A stretch of DNA of 64,000 nt from Mycobacterium sp. shizuoka-1 (GTDB lineage: Bacteria; Actinomycetota; Actinomycetes; Mycobacteriales; Mycobacteriaceae). The notes under the pieces were generated by a model. The model ran no database searches. It was not told where the DNA came from and saw only the letters and a list, made by a program, of their open reading frames with translations. This document shows, in pieces, positions 30,601 through 39,853 of this stretch. The stretch is from NCBI RefSeq assembly GCF_002723835.1, contig NZ_BEWG01000024.1:53487-117486 (forward strand), written 5' to 3'. The translations under genes were made by a program, and so were the position numbers. The stretch's first letter is position 1; each line of letters begins with the position of its first letter.

Positions 30601-32751
30601 TCACATCCCTGGCAAGAATTGAACGACGAGGTCGATGACCTTGATCCCGATGAACGGGGCGATGATCCCGCCGAGACCGTACAGGTAGAGGTTGCGGCTC
30701 AGCAGTTTCGATGCGCTGCTGGGGGTGTAGCGAACACCCCGCAGCGACAACGGAATCAGCGCGATGATGACGAGCGCATTGAAGATGACCGCGGACAGGA
30801 TCGCCGACTGCGGGCTGTGCAGCCGCATGATGTTCAGCAGGTCCAGCCCGGGGAACAGGGCTACGAACATCGCCGGGATGATGGCGAAGTACTTGGCGAT
30901 GTCGTTGGCGATCGAGAATGTGGTGAGCGCACCGCGGGTGATCAACAGCTGCTTGCCGATCTCGACTATCTCGATGAGTTTCGTCGGGTCCGAATCCAGG
31001 TCGACCATGTTCCCGGCCTCTTTGGCCGCCGAGGTGCCGGTGTTCATCGCCACGCCCACGTCGGCTTGCGCCAGAGCGGGTGCGTCGTTGGTGCCGTCAC
31101 CGGTCATCGCGACCAGCTTGCCGCCGGCCTGCTCCTGCTTGATCAGGGCGAGCTTGTCCTCGGGGGTGGCCTCGGCGAGGAAGTCGTCCACCCCGGCCTC
31201 GTCGGCAATGGCCTTGGCGGTCAACGGGTTGTCGCCGGTGATCATCACCGTGCGGATGCCCATCTTGCGCATCTCGTCGAACCGTTCCCGCATGCCCTGT
31301 TTGACGACGTCCTTGAGGTGGATGACGCCGAGAACTGAGGCGGTGCCAGCCCCGGACTCTTGGACGACCTGGCCGACCACCAGTGGGGTGCCGCCTCCGG
31401 CGGAGACCCCGTCGACGATGTCGCCGAGTTGCGTCGGCACGGTACCGCCCTGGTCGCGCACCCACTGCGCGACCGTACTGGCCGCACCCTTGCGGAGCAG
31501 GTGCCCGTCGTCCAGGTCGACGCCGGACATCCTTGTGGCAGCCGAGAATTCCACCCACCGCGCGTGGACGAGTTCACCCGGTGTGCGGGCCCGCAGGCCG
31601 AACTTCTCCTTGGCGAACACCACAATCGAACGCCCCTCGGGGGTTTCGTCGGCCAGGCTGGACAGCTGCGCGGCATCGGCGAGCTGCTCGGGGGTCACCC
31701 CGGTCAGCGGGATGAAATCCGACGCCTGCCGGTTGCCCAGGGTGATGGTGCCGGTCTTGTCCAACAGCAGCGTGTTGACGTCACCGGCGGCTTCGACGGC
31801 ACGGCCGGACATCGCCAGCACGTTGCGCTGTACCAGCCGATCCATGCCGGCGATACCGATGGCCGACAACAGTGCGCCGATGGTCGTCGGGATCAGGCAG
31901 ACCAGCAGCGAGACCATGACGATGCCCGAGACGCCGTCGCCGGTGAGCGACAGCGAGTCCGGCACACCGGGGTTGTTGGCCTTGGCGAAAATGGCCAACG
32001 GCTGCAGCGTTGCGACGGCGAAGATGAAGATGATCGTCAGTGCGGCCAGCAGGATGTTCAGCGCGATCTCGTTGGGTGTCTTCTGCCGGTTGGCGCCCTC
32101 GACAAGGGCGATCATCCGGTCGATGAAGCTCTCGCCGGGCTTCTGGGTGATCTTCACGACGATGCGATCGGAGAGCACGGTGGTGCCGCCGGTGACCGCT
32201 GATCGGTCACCGCCGGACTCCCGGATGACGGGTGCCGACTCGCCGGTGATCGCCGACTCATCTACCGACGCAATGCCTTCGAGCACATCGCCGTCGCCGG
32301 GGATGACCTGGCCGGCCTCGACCACAACGATGTCGCCTTGGCGCAGCAGCGGGGCAGCGACCTCCTCCTCACTGCCCGGTGTCCCGGGCGACCATCCGGT
32401 CAGCCGGCGAGCCATGGTGTCGGCCTTGGTCTTTCGCAGCGACTCGGCCTGGGCTTTGCCGCGGCCTTCGGCGACGGCCTCGGCGAGGTTGGCGAACACC
32501 GCGGTCAGCCAGAGCCAGAACACGATCAGCCAGCCGAACCAGCTGGGGTTCAGGATCGCCAGGATGGTGCTCCAGACGGCACCGATTTCGACGATGAACA
32601 TGACCGGGTTGCGCCACAGCGTGCGCGGGTCGAGCTTGCGCAGCGCATCGGGCAGGGACTTCCACAGCATCGTGGGATCGAGCAGTCCGCCCCGAACTTG
32701 TTTCTTTGTGCCCGCGTTCCCGTGGCGGGCTTCGACTGCGGTGACAGTCAT
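30601..32751 (-). CDS. kdpB: Potassium-transporting P-type ATPase subunit KdpB
   Basis: The catalytic subunit of the high-affinity K+ pump. The 716-residue protein has the phosphorylation motif [17 protein letters not shown] in the actuator domain, and [18 protein letters not shown] in the hinge. Transmembrane segments lie around 60-110, 250-290 and near the C-terminus. ATG 32751 ([10 protein letters not shown]) is the start; the open frame upstream overlaps kdpA. It stops one base before the kdpC start and follows kdpA by two bases. Confidence 0.97.
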   Translation of the reverse strand: MTVTAVEARHGNAGTKKQVRGGLLDPTMLWKSLPDALRKLDPRTLWRNPVMFIVEIGAVWSTILAILNPSWFGWLIVFWLWLTAVFANLAEAVAEGRGKAQAESLRKTKADTMARRLTGWSPGTPGSEEEVAAPLLRQGDIVVVEAGQVIPGDGDVLEGIASVDESAITGESAPVIRESGGDRSAVTGGTTVLSDRIVVKITQKPGESFIDRMIALVEGANRQKTPNEIALNILLAALTIIFIFAVATLQPLAIFAKANNPGVPDSLSLTGDGVSGIVMVSLLVCLIPTTIGALLSAIGIAGMDRLVQRNVLAMSGRAVEAAGDVNTLLLDKTGTITLGNRQASDFIPLTGVTPEQLADAAQLSSLADETPEGRSIVVFAKEKFGLRARTPGELVHARWVEFSAATRMSGVDLDDGHLLRKGAASTVAQWVRDQGGTVPTQLGDIVDGVSAGGGTPLVVGQVVQESGAGTASVLGVIHLKDVVKQGMRERFDEMRKMGIRTVMITGDNPLTAKAIADEAGVDDFLAEATPEDKLALIKQEQAGGKLVAMTGDGTNDAPALAQADVGVAMNTGTSAAKEAGNMVDLDSDPTKLIEIVEIGKQLLITRGALTTFSIANDIAKYFAIIPAMFVALFPGLDLLNIMRLHSPQSAILSAVIFNALVIIALIPLSLRGVRYTPSSASKLLSRNLYLYGLGGIIAPFIGIKVIDLVVQFLPGM

Positions 32752-32753
32752 GG

Positions 32754-34424
32754 TCAGTGAATTCCTTCGGCGAGAGGTCCAAGCGCGAGCATGGGCAGGA
32801 AGGTGAGGGCCACCAGGATGAGCGCCACGCCGGCGACCATGCCGACGAACTGGGGCCGATGGGTGGGCAGGGTCCCGATCGACTCGGGGGTATGACCCTG
32901 CTTGGCCAGGGCTCCGGCCAGGGCGAGCACCAGCACGATCGGCAGGAATCGGCCGAACACCATGGCCAAGCCGAGCGCGGTGTTGTACCACTCGGTGTTG
33001 ACACTGATGCCCGCGAATGCCGAGCCGTTGTTGTTGGCTGCCGAGGTGAACGCGTAGAGCACCTCGGACAGTCCATGGGGTCCGGTGTTGAGCATGGCCG
33101 CGCGCTGCCCCGGCATGGCCATCGCGAAGGCAGTACCCGTCAGCACGAGGAGCGGGGTGACCAGGAAATAGCTTGCCGCCAACTTTATTTCGCGGGGAGT
33201 GATCTTTTTGCCCAGATATTCCGGGGTTCGGCCGACCATCAGGCCGGCGATGAAGACGGTGATCACCGCGAGGATGAGCATGCCGTACAGGCCTGATCCG
33301 GTGCCGCCCGGCGCGACCTCGCCGAGCTGCATGTTGAACAGGGTCATCATGCCGCCAAGGCTGGTGTAGGAGTCGTGGAACGAGTCCACTGCGCCGGTCG
33401 ACGTCAGGGTGGTCGCGTCGGCGAAGACCGCCGAGTTGGCCACACCGAAGCGCTGTTCGACGCCCTCCATCGCCGACCCGACAGCCGTGGGCACGGTGCC
33501 GTGCGCCTGCAGCTGGAACTGCAGCATCAGGGTCACGCTGATGAGGGCGAGCAAGCTCATCACGGCGGCGATCGCGTAACCCTGCTTGCGGCTCTCCACC
33601 ATGCGACCGAAGGTGCGCGGCAGCGAGAAGCTGATCACCAGCAGCAGAAAGATCTCCACCCAGTTGGTCCAGGTGGTGGGGTTCTCGAACGGATGCGCCG
33701 AGTTGGCGTTGTAGAACCCACCGCCGTTGGTGCCCAGCTCCTTGATGGCCTCCTGGCTGGCCACCGGGCCGCCGGTGATGGTCTGCTGGACACCGGCCAG
33801 GGTGTTGACGACCTGGTCATGCAGGTGGAAGTTCTGGATCGCGCCGCCGGTGATCAGCACGATCGCCGCGACGACCGAGATCGGCAGCAGGATGCGCAGG
33901 GTGCCGCGCACCAGGTCGACCCAGAAGTTGCCGAGTTCGGTGGCGTTGCGGCGGGCGAACCCGCGCACCAATGCGATCGCGACGGCCATGCCGACCGCGG
34001 CGGAGACGAAGTTCTGCACGGCCAGGCCGGCCATCTGCACCAGGTGACCCTGCGTGGACTCGCCGGAGTAGGCCTGCCAGTTGGTGTTCGTGACGAAGCT
34101 GACCGCAGTGTTCCAGGCCAGCGCCGGTGTCATCGGAGTGGCCGGATCGTTGAGGTGCAGTGGCAGCTTGCCCTGCACCAACTGGAGAACGAACAGGACC
34201 AGGATGCTGATTGCCGAGAAGGCCAGCACGCTGCGGGCGTAGGCGCCCCAGGTCTGCTCGGAGCGCGGGTCGGCGCCGATCACGCGGTAGATGACCCGCT
34301 CGACACGGTTGTCCCGTTCCGACGAGTAGACCCGGTACATGTAGTCACCCAGCGGTACGTGCACGACCGCCAGTGCGGCGATGAGCAGTACGAGGAACAC
34401 GATCCCCGCCGATGTGGTGGTCAC
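32754..34424 (-). CDS. kdpA: Potassium-binding channel subunit KdpA
   Basis: The K+-selective channel-like subunit of the pump. The 556-residue length and about ten transmembrane segments fit. Pore-loop motifs are visible: [42 protein letters not shown] and others, which are degenerate selectivity filters. GTG 34424 directly follows the kdpF stop. Start and end junctions with kdpF and kdpB are tight, so all are one translational block. Confidence 0.97.
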   Translation of the reverse strand: MTTTSAGIVFLVLLIAALAVVHVPLGDYMYRVYSSERDNRVERVIYRVIGADPRSEQTWGAYARSVLAFSAISILVLFVLQLVQGKLPLHLNDPATPMTPALAWNTAVSFVTNTNWQAYSGESTQGHLVQMAGLAVQNFVSAAVGMAVAIALVRGFARRNATELGNFWVDLVRGTLRILLPISVVAAIVLITGGAIQNFHLHDQVVNTLAGVQQTITGGPVASQEAIKELGTNGGGFYNANSAHPFENPTTWTNWVEIFLLLVISFSLPRTFGRMVESRKQGYAIAAVMSLLALISVTLMLQFQLQAHGTVPTAVGSAMEGVEQRFGVANSAVFADATTLTSTGAVDSFHDSYTSLGGMMTLFNMQLGEVAPGGTGSGLYGMLILAVITVFIAGLMVGRTPEYLGKKITPREIKLAASYFLVTPLLVLTGTAFAMAMPGQRAAMLNTGPHGLSEVLYAFTSAANNNGSAFAGISVNTEWYNTALGLAMVFGRFLPIVLVLALAGALAKQGHTPESIGTLPTHRPQFVGMVAGVALILVALTFLPMLALGPLAEGIH

Positions 34425-34514
34425 TTAGAACCTTTCCGGAAACAGCAGTGCGGCAGCAATGAACAGGGCCAGCAGCACGGCCAAGACGAGACCGACGATG
34501 TTCTCGTAGCTCAC
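34425..34514 (-). CDS. kdpF: KdpF small subunit (29 residues)
   Basis: A single-span membrane peptide of 29 residues (VSYENIVGLVLAVLLALFIA then AALLFPERF). It stabilises the KdpABC complex. Its hydrophobic core fills the whole peptide and LFPERF at the C-terminus is typical of KdpF. GTG 34514 overlaps the stop of an upstream 27-codon frame in GTGA, and its stop directly precedes kdpA. Confidence 0.9.
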   Translation of the reverse strand: MSYENIVGLVLAVLLALFIAAALLFPERF

Positions 34515-34594
34515 AGTCGTTCGACCAACTTCTGCACCAGGCCGAGCAGGGCGAAGATCGCCACCGTCAGCAGGAGGAACACAACGACACTCAT
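34511..34594 (-). CDS. 27-residue membrane peptide before kdpF
   Basis: A tiny frame of 27 codons: MSVVVFLLLTVAIFALLGLV, then QKLVERL. It is a single hydrophobic span with a short basic/acidic C-terminal tail. Its TGA overlaps the kdpF GTG (34512-34514), so kdpF translation would depend on it. No convincing ribosome-binding site precedes ATG 34594. I know of similar unnamed short frames in actinobacterial kdp operons, but cannot name a family. It could be a regulatory peptide or an extra small subunit. Confidence 0.65.
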   Translation of the reverse strand: MSVVVFLLLTVAIFALLGLVQKLVERL

Positions 34595-34630
34595 GCGGCG
34601 ACGCTAAGGCGCTGGGCGCCCGCCGCCGCC

Positions 34631-34673
34631 GTCGTTGACGGTTTCTTTACGCCGCGCCGGGTCGTTTTGACGG
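34631..34673 (-). promoter_or_regulatory. Direct repeats upstream of the kdp operon (possible KdpE site)
   Basis: GTCGTTGACGG at 34631-34641 and GTCGTTTTGACGG at 34661-34673 are spaced 30 bases start to start, about three helical turns. They lie 37-79 bases upstream of the first peptide start of the leftward operon. OmpR-type regulators such as KdpE bind direct repeats, so this is a candidate operator. The 204-bp region between 34595 and 34798 holds no other feature I could recognise. Confidence 0.4.
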
Positions 34674-34798
34674 CCTTCACCGCCGAATTCAGCGAGCCCA
34701 CACGCGATCGCCAGCCATGTCGAGGCTTGGGCAGGCAGCGTCGTAAAGGGCGCGGGGATGTCGCTACGAGGCCACGACGTGGGTGAAGAAGGTGTGCG

Positions 34799-35542
34799 GT
34801 GACGCTGTCGACGAATTTTCGGTCACTGGTCCGGGGTGCGGCGCGTCAGCGGATCGAGCACCCGGAGATCCGACGGATGATCGGCTACCAGGATTCGTGC
34901 GCACCGGCCGCGGAAGTGTCCTTCCCGGCGGCGGTCGTGCGCGATGTCCAGGTGGCCCGCTGGTTGCGCGAGCGTCGGCTGGCCATCGACGTGCGCACGA
35001 TTGCCGAGTTGCATGCTGCGATCTCCGTCGGCATCCACCCGCTGCTGATGACCGTGCACGCCGATCGGCTGGACCTCGCCGATCTCCGCCGGGCCAGCGC
35101 CGCGGGAGTGGGCCGGCTGGTGCTCAGCGATCCCGGACAGGTCAGCTCGTTACCCCGCAAGCGCCCGCAGAATGTGATGTTGCGCAGAGCTGTTGGTGCG
35201 CCGATGGGTGGCTGCGACGTCGCGGCGGAGGCGGTGATCGGCCGGCGCTGCACGACGCTGATCGGTCTGGTCTGCGAGATCGGCTGCACCACGGGTGACT
35301 TCGGTGCTGTGGGTGCATCGATCAGCGACCTGATCGCGCAGATGAAGCGGATCCGTCATCGGCACAACGTGGTGTTGACCAGGCTCATACTGGGCGTCGG
35401 TGACTTCGGTCTCGGCACTGAATCTCGGCCTGCTTGCGGGGGCATCGTCCGGCGCGACCTCGCCGAGCAGATCGACGAATCGCTCGACGATGCATGTGCC
35501 GCACTGCGGTTCCCGCGTCCGGTCATCGTGTTGTCGGCGTGA
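34799..35542 (+). CDS. PLP-decarboxylase-like barrel protein lacking the catalytic lysine
   Basis: A 247-residue protein resembling the N-terminal alanine-racemase-type barrel of diaminopimelate/ornithine decarboxylases. RRLAIDVRTIAELHAAISVGI fits the part of that family usually written fDvaSxgEl, and LMTVHADRLD fits the next strand. Where the family has the PLP-binding Lys (usually in A-V-K-A), this protein has SFPAAVVRD without Lys. The C-terminal beta domain that completes the active site is missing. So it is probably a non-catalytic homologue or a decayed copy. It is divergent from the kdp operon and convergent with rmlB. Confidence 0.5.
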   Translation: MTLSTNFRSLVRGAARQRIEHPEIRRMIGYQDSCAPAAEVSFPAAVVRDVQVARWLRERRLAIDVRTIAELHAAISVGIHPLLMTVHADRLDLADLRRASAAGVGRLVLSDPGQVSSLPRKRPQNVMLRRAVGAPMGGCDVAAEAVIGRRCTTLIGLVCEIGCTTGDFGAVGASISDLIAQMKRIRHRHNVVLTRLILGVGDFGLGTESRPACGGIVRRDLAEQIDESLDDACAALRFPRPVIVLSA

Positions 35543-35563
35543 TTGTGTTCTCGAAAAATGTTG

Positions 35564-36568
<1,005 letters not shown>

Positions 36569-36588
36569 CTAACCGGCACCCCGCGCGA

Positions 36589-37446
36589 TCACCCGGCGGC
36601 GGTCAGCCCCAGCGGCCCGGCCAGTTCGGTCAATGTCGGCAGCAGTCGGTCCCAGCCGCCGAGCACCTGGATCGCCACGTGGTCGGCGCCGACGTCGAGG
36701 TGTTCGGCCAGGCGCGCGGCGACCGCCTCGGCGGTGCCGTGGGCGACCACCCCGTCGATCAGTTTGTCGCTGCCCGGCGGCTCGACATCGGCGTCGGTGA
36801 AGCCCAGCCGCTTCCAGTTGTTGACGTAGTTGCTCAACCCCAGATAGAAGCCGACGCTGTCGCGGCCGAGTGCCCGGGCCGCGTCGGTGTCGGTCGTCAG
36901 CACCACCTTGTGCTCGGGGGCCAGGAACACAGTCGGGCCCACTTCGTTGCGCGCTTTTCCGGTGTGCTCGGGCGTGGTCAGGTACGGATGCGCCCCGGCA
37001 CTGCGCTGCGCGGCCAGGTGCAGCACCTTCGGGCCGAGCGCAGCGATCACCCGGCGGCTGGTCGGCACGTGCAGGTCGTCGAGCTTGTCGAGATAGGTCA
37101 CCAGTGCCTCGTAGGGCTTGGTGTACTCCTGCGTGTGCTCGGGGTGACCGACGCCGACGCCGAGCAGAAACCTTCCTGGATAAGCGTTTTCGATGCGGTG
37201 GTAGGACTCGGCGACCTCGTCGGCCGGCGCGCTCCAGATGTTCACGATGCCGGTGGCGACGGTCAGGTTCTCGGTCTGGGCGAGGATCGGCTCGACGAAC
37301 GCCAGATCGGCGGCCGGCGACCCGCCGACCCACACCGCGCCGTAGCCGAGCTTCTCGATCTCGGCGGCCTGTTCCGGTGTGACCGCACCGCCGGTCCACA
37401 CCCCGTAGCGGCCGAGATCGGGTTTGAGCAGCGACGGATTGGTCAC
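36589..37446 (-). CDS. LLM-class F420-dependent oxidoreductase (copy 2)
   Basis: A 285-residue luciferase-like monooxygenase-fold enzyme that probably uses coenzyme F420. It looks like the mycobacterial MSMEG_4141-type family (TIGR03620). Motifs: GYGAVWVGGSPAADLAFVEP, TGIVNIWSAPA, FLLGVGVGHPE, GPKVLHLAAQRSAGAHPYLTTPEHT. It is strikingly similar to the upstream copy through most of its length. GTG 37446 overlaps the stop of that copy in GTGA. The M. tuberculosis counterpart position holds only one gene, Rv3463. Confidence 0.88.
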   Translation of the reverse strand: MTNPSLLKPDLGRYGVWTGGAVTPEQAAEIEKLGYGAVWVGGSPAADLAFVEPILAQTENLTVATGIVNIWSAPADEVAESYHRIENAYPGRFLLGVGVGHPEHTQEYTKPYEALVTYLDKLDDLHVPTSRRVIAALGPKVLHLAAQRSAGAHPYLTTPEHTGKARNEVGPTVFLAPEHKVVLTTDTDAARALGRDSVGFYLGLSNYVNNWKRLGFTDADVEPPGSDKLIDGVVAHGTAEAVAARLAEHLDVGADHVAIQVLGGWDRLLPTLTELAGPLGLTAAG

Positions 37447-38294
37447 GGGTTCCTCTCGGAGTGGGTGAGTCCCAACGGACCGGCCAATGCGGCCAGCGCA
37501 TCCACCAGCTTGTCAGACGAGGTGAGGACCTGGACAGGTACGTGGTCCGCCCCGGCGTCGAGGTGTTCGGTCACCCGCGCCGCGATCGCCTCAGGCGTGC
37601 CGTAGGCCACCACCGCGTCGACCAGCCGGTCACTGCCGGGCTTGGCGACGTCGGAGTCGGTGAAACCCAGCCGCTTCCAACTGTTCAGGTAGTTCTGCAG
37701 ATCCAGGTAGATCTCCAGCGCTTTCCTGCCGACCTGGCGGGCTCGGTCGGGATCGGTGGTCAGCACCACCTTGTGTTCGGGCGCCAGGAATGCCTCGGGG
37801 CCGATCAGGCGGCGCGCCTCGGCGGTGTGTTCCGGTGTGGTCAGGTACGGGTGTGCGCCGGCGCTGCGGGCGGCCGAGAGCTTGAGTACCTGCGGCCCGA
37901 GCGCGGCGACAACCCGTCGGTGGGCGGGCACCCCGTACTCGTCGAGTCTGTCGAGGTAGCTGCGCAGCGCGTCGATCGGCTTCTGGTATTGCTGGTGGGC
38001 TTCGGGATGACCGACACCGATACCGAGCAAGAACCGGCCGGGGTAGGCCGTCTCGATGCGGTGGAATGACTCGGCCACCGGGCCGGCGTCGGCGGTCCAG
38101 ATGTTGACGATGCCGGTGGCCACCTTCAACGTCGTGGTGTTGGCCAAAATGGGCTCCACCCAATCCAACTCGGCCGGTGGTGAGCCACCTACCCACACCG
38201 CGCCGTAGCCGAGCGATTCGATTTCTGCGGCCTGCTGCGGGGTGACTCCGCGGCCGAAGGAGCCGAACCGGCCCAGATCAGGTTTGTCGGTCAT
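37443..38294 (-). CDS. LLM-class F420-dependent oxidoreductase (copy 1)
   Basis: A 283-residue paralogue of the next gene. The same motifs occur: GYGAVWVGGSPPAELDWVEP, TGIVNIWTADAG, FLLGIGVGHPE, GPQVLKLSAARSAGAHPYLTTPEHT and GAEDHVPVQVL-like GADHVPVQVL. I use ATG 38294 (MTDKPDLGRFG) rather than the longer open frame to 38336, since it aligns with the start of the paralogue. The pair is probably one transcript with rmlB downstream. Substrates are unknown. Confidence 0.88.
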   Translation of the reverse strand: MTDKPDLGRFGSFGRGVTPQQAAEIESLGYGAVWVGGSPPAELDWVEPILANTTTLKVATGIVNIWTADAGPVAESFHRIETAYPGRFLLGIGVGHPEAHQQYQKPIDALRSYLDRLDEYGVPAHRRVVAALGPQVLKLSAARSAGAHPYLTTPEHTAEARRLIGPEAFLAPEHKVVLTTDPDRARQVGRKALEIYLDLQNYLNSWKRLGFTDSDVAKPGSDRLVDAVVAYGTPEAIAARVTEHLDAGADHVPVQVLTSSDKLVDALAALAGPLGLTHSERNP

Positions 38295-38354
38295 GGCACA
38301 TCTCCTCGGGCCCGGGGCGGCTGATGCTTGCGACAACCCGCGATCGGCGCTCGG

Positions 38355-39836
38355 CTATTCCGCCGCGGCGAGTTCCACCGGCGTCGCCGCGATCGGTGCG
38401 GACGCCACCAGCGGCAACAGGATGGTGAACCGGGTGTTGCCGGGTTGCGACTCGACCCGGATGTCGCCCTGATGCTTCTCGACGATGATCCGCCGCGCGA
38501 GGTCCAGGCCGAGGCCGTCACCCTCGCCGAACGGCTTGGTGGTGAAGAACGCGGTGAAGATCCGATCGATGATCTCGTCGGGGATGCCCGGGCCGTCGTC
38601 ACAGATCTCCACTCGGATCATGTCGTCACCCTGGCGCGCGGTCCGGATCGTCAGAGTGCCGCGGCCCTTCATCGCCTGGATCGCGTTGTTGATGATGACG
38701 TCCCAAACCTCGTTCAAACCGCCTGGGTAACAGGCAATCTCGGGAATGGTCTTGTCCCATTCCTTGACCAGTTTGATGGGCTTGTCGGGGCCGATCTTGT
38801 CACCGAAGAGCGTCTTCAGCGTGCTGTGCAGCAACTCGTGGACGTTGGCGACCTGGTATTCGGCCCGGTCCATCTGGGAGTACTTCTTGGCTCCGGCGAG
38901 CAGACCCGAGATGCGCTCGCTGGCGTCGGCGATCTCGTTCATCCGCAGCTCGGTGTCGATGGTGTACTTCAGCCAGCCGATGGCGCTCTGCAGGGTCGCC
39001 GAGCAGTCGACGGAGTCGATCGACGCCTCGACGCGTTCCAGCCAATCGACGTCCAGACCGGCTTCGACGAAGGTCGGGGCGTAATCCCAGGCTCCGGCGA
39101 TGCCGTGGTCGTCCAACCAGTCGCCGACCTGATCCTCGCGGTCGGAGGTCTCCAGCGCCGACAGTTCCTGGGCCTTCGATTTGGCGACCATCTCGGCGAC
39201 TTCGTCCTGGATGCGTACCAGGACGCGCAGCGCTTCGGGGGTGAACTTGCCGTCGGCCAGCATCGCGAGCTTGTAGCGCATCTTGCCGACGCCCTCGCGC
39301 AGATCGGCCACGGCCCGCGCGGTGGCCGCCGCGGGGTTGTTCAGCTGGTGGGTCAGCCCGGCGGTGATGGTGCCGAGCGCCAGCAGCTTCTGCCGCTGAC
39401 CGATGATCTGGCTCTGACGCCGCCCGCCGACCATATGGCCTTCGAGCAGATGGACGGCCATCGGGAACTCGGTCCTCATGAACTGCGCGAACGCGTCGGC
39501 GTCGAGCACGAAGAACCGCGACGGCTTGGTCACCCGCACCGATGCCTGATAGAGCTGCTCCTCATCGGGGATGTAGGCCGACCAGGCTCCGCAGTACACC
39601 CCGCGTTGCGAGGTGCGGTTGGTCTCGACGTCCACCCCACCGGAGCGTTTGGTCATCACCAATTCGCCCTCGAGCAGCACGTAGAAGCAGGTCGCCGGCT
39701 CACCCTCGGTGCACACCGGCCCGGACTCGAAGACGCAGATGTGCCCGTTCTCGCACAACGTCTGCAACTGCTCGTCCGAGAGCTTCTCGAACAGGAACAG
39801 GGTCCGCAGTTCGTTGGGCAGGCATTTCTCACCCAT
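38355..39836 (-). CDS. Histidine kinase with a Cys-rich cyclic-nucleotide-binding-type sensor
   Basis: A 493-residue soluble kinase. Residues 10-135 form a Crp-type domain (LRTLFLFEKLSDEQL; GEPATCFYVLLEGELVMTK; ASVRVTKPSRFFVLDADAFAQFM). Six Cys fall in the first 82 residues (5, 28, 34, 42, 50, 82), unusual for this domain. The H-box is GTITAGLTHQLNNPAAA with His163; a long helical region follows, then the ATPase with NEVWDVIINNAIQAM, DDGPGIP and GDGLGLDLARRI. AAGGAG lies 7 bases before ATG 39836. It sits 17 bp after the receiver-reductase gene, so the two form a module. Confidence 0.88.
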   Translation of the reverse strand: MGEKCLPNELRTLFLFEKLSDEQLQTLCENGHICVFESGPVCTEGEPATCFYVLLEGELVMTKRSGGVDVETNRTSQRGVYCGAWSAYIPDEEQLYQASVRVTKPSRFFVLDADAFAQFMRTEFPMAVHLLEGHMVGGRRQSQIIGQRQKLLALGTITAGLTHQLNNPAAATARAVADLREGVGKMRYKLAMLADGKFTPEALRVLVRIQDEVAEMVAKSKAQELSALETSDREDQVGDWLDDHGIAGAWDYAPTFVEAGLDVDWLERVEASIDSVDCSATLQSAIGWLKYTIDTELRMNEIADASERISGLLAGAKKYSQMDRAEYQVANVHELLHSTLKTLFGDKIGPDKPIKLVKEWDKTIPEIACYPGGLNEVWDVIINNAIQAMKGRGTLTIRTARQGDDMIRVEICDDGPGIPDEIIDRIFTAFFTTKPFGEGDGLGLDLARRIIVEKHQGDIRVESQPGNTRFTILLPLVASAPIAATPVELAAAE

Positions 39837-39853
39837 CGTCTTCTCCTTGCTGG

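Noticed and set aside
32752..32991. N-terminal extension of kdpB to 32991
   Set aside because: The extra 80 residues overlap kdpA and read as Arg/Pro-rich shadow. KdpB begins normally at [10 protein letters not shown].
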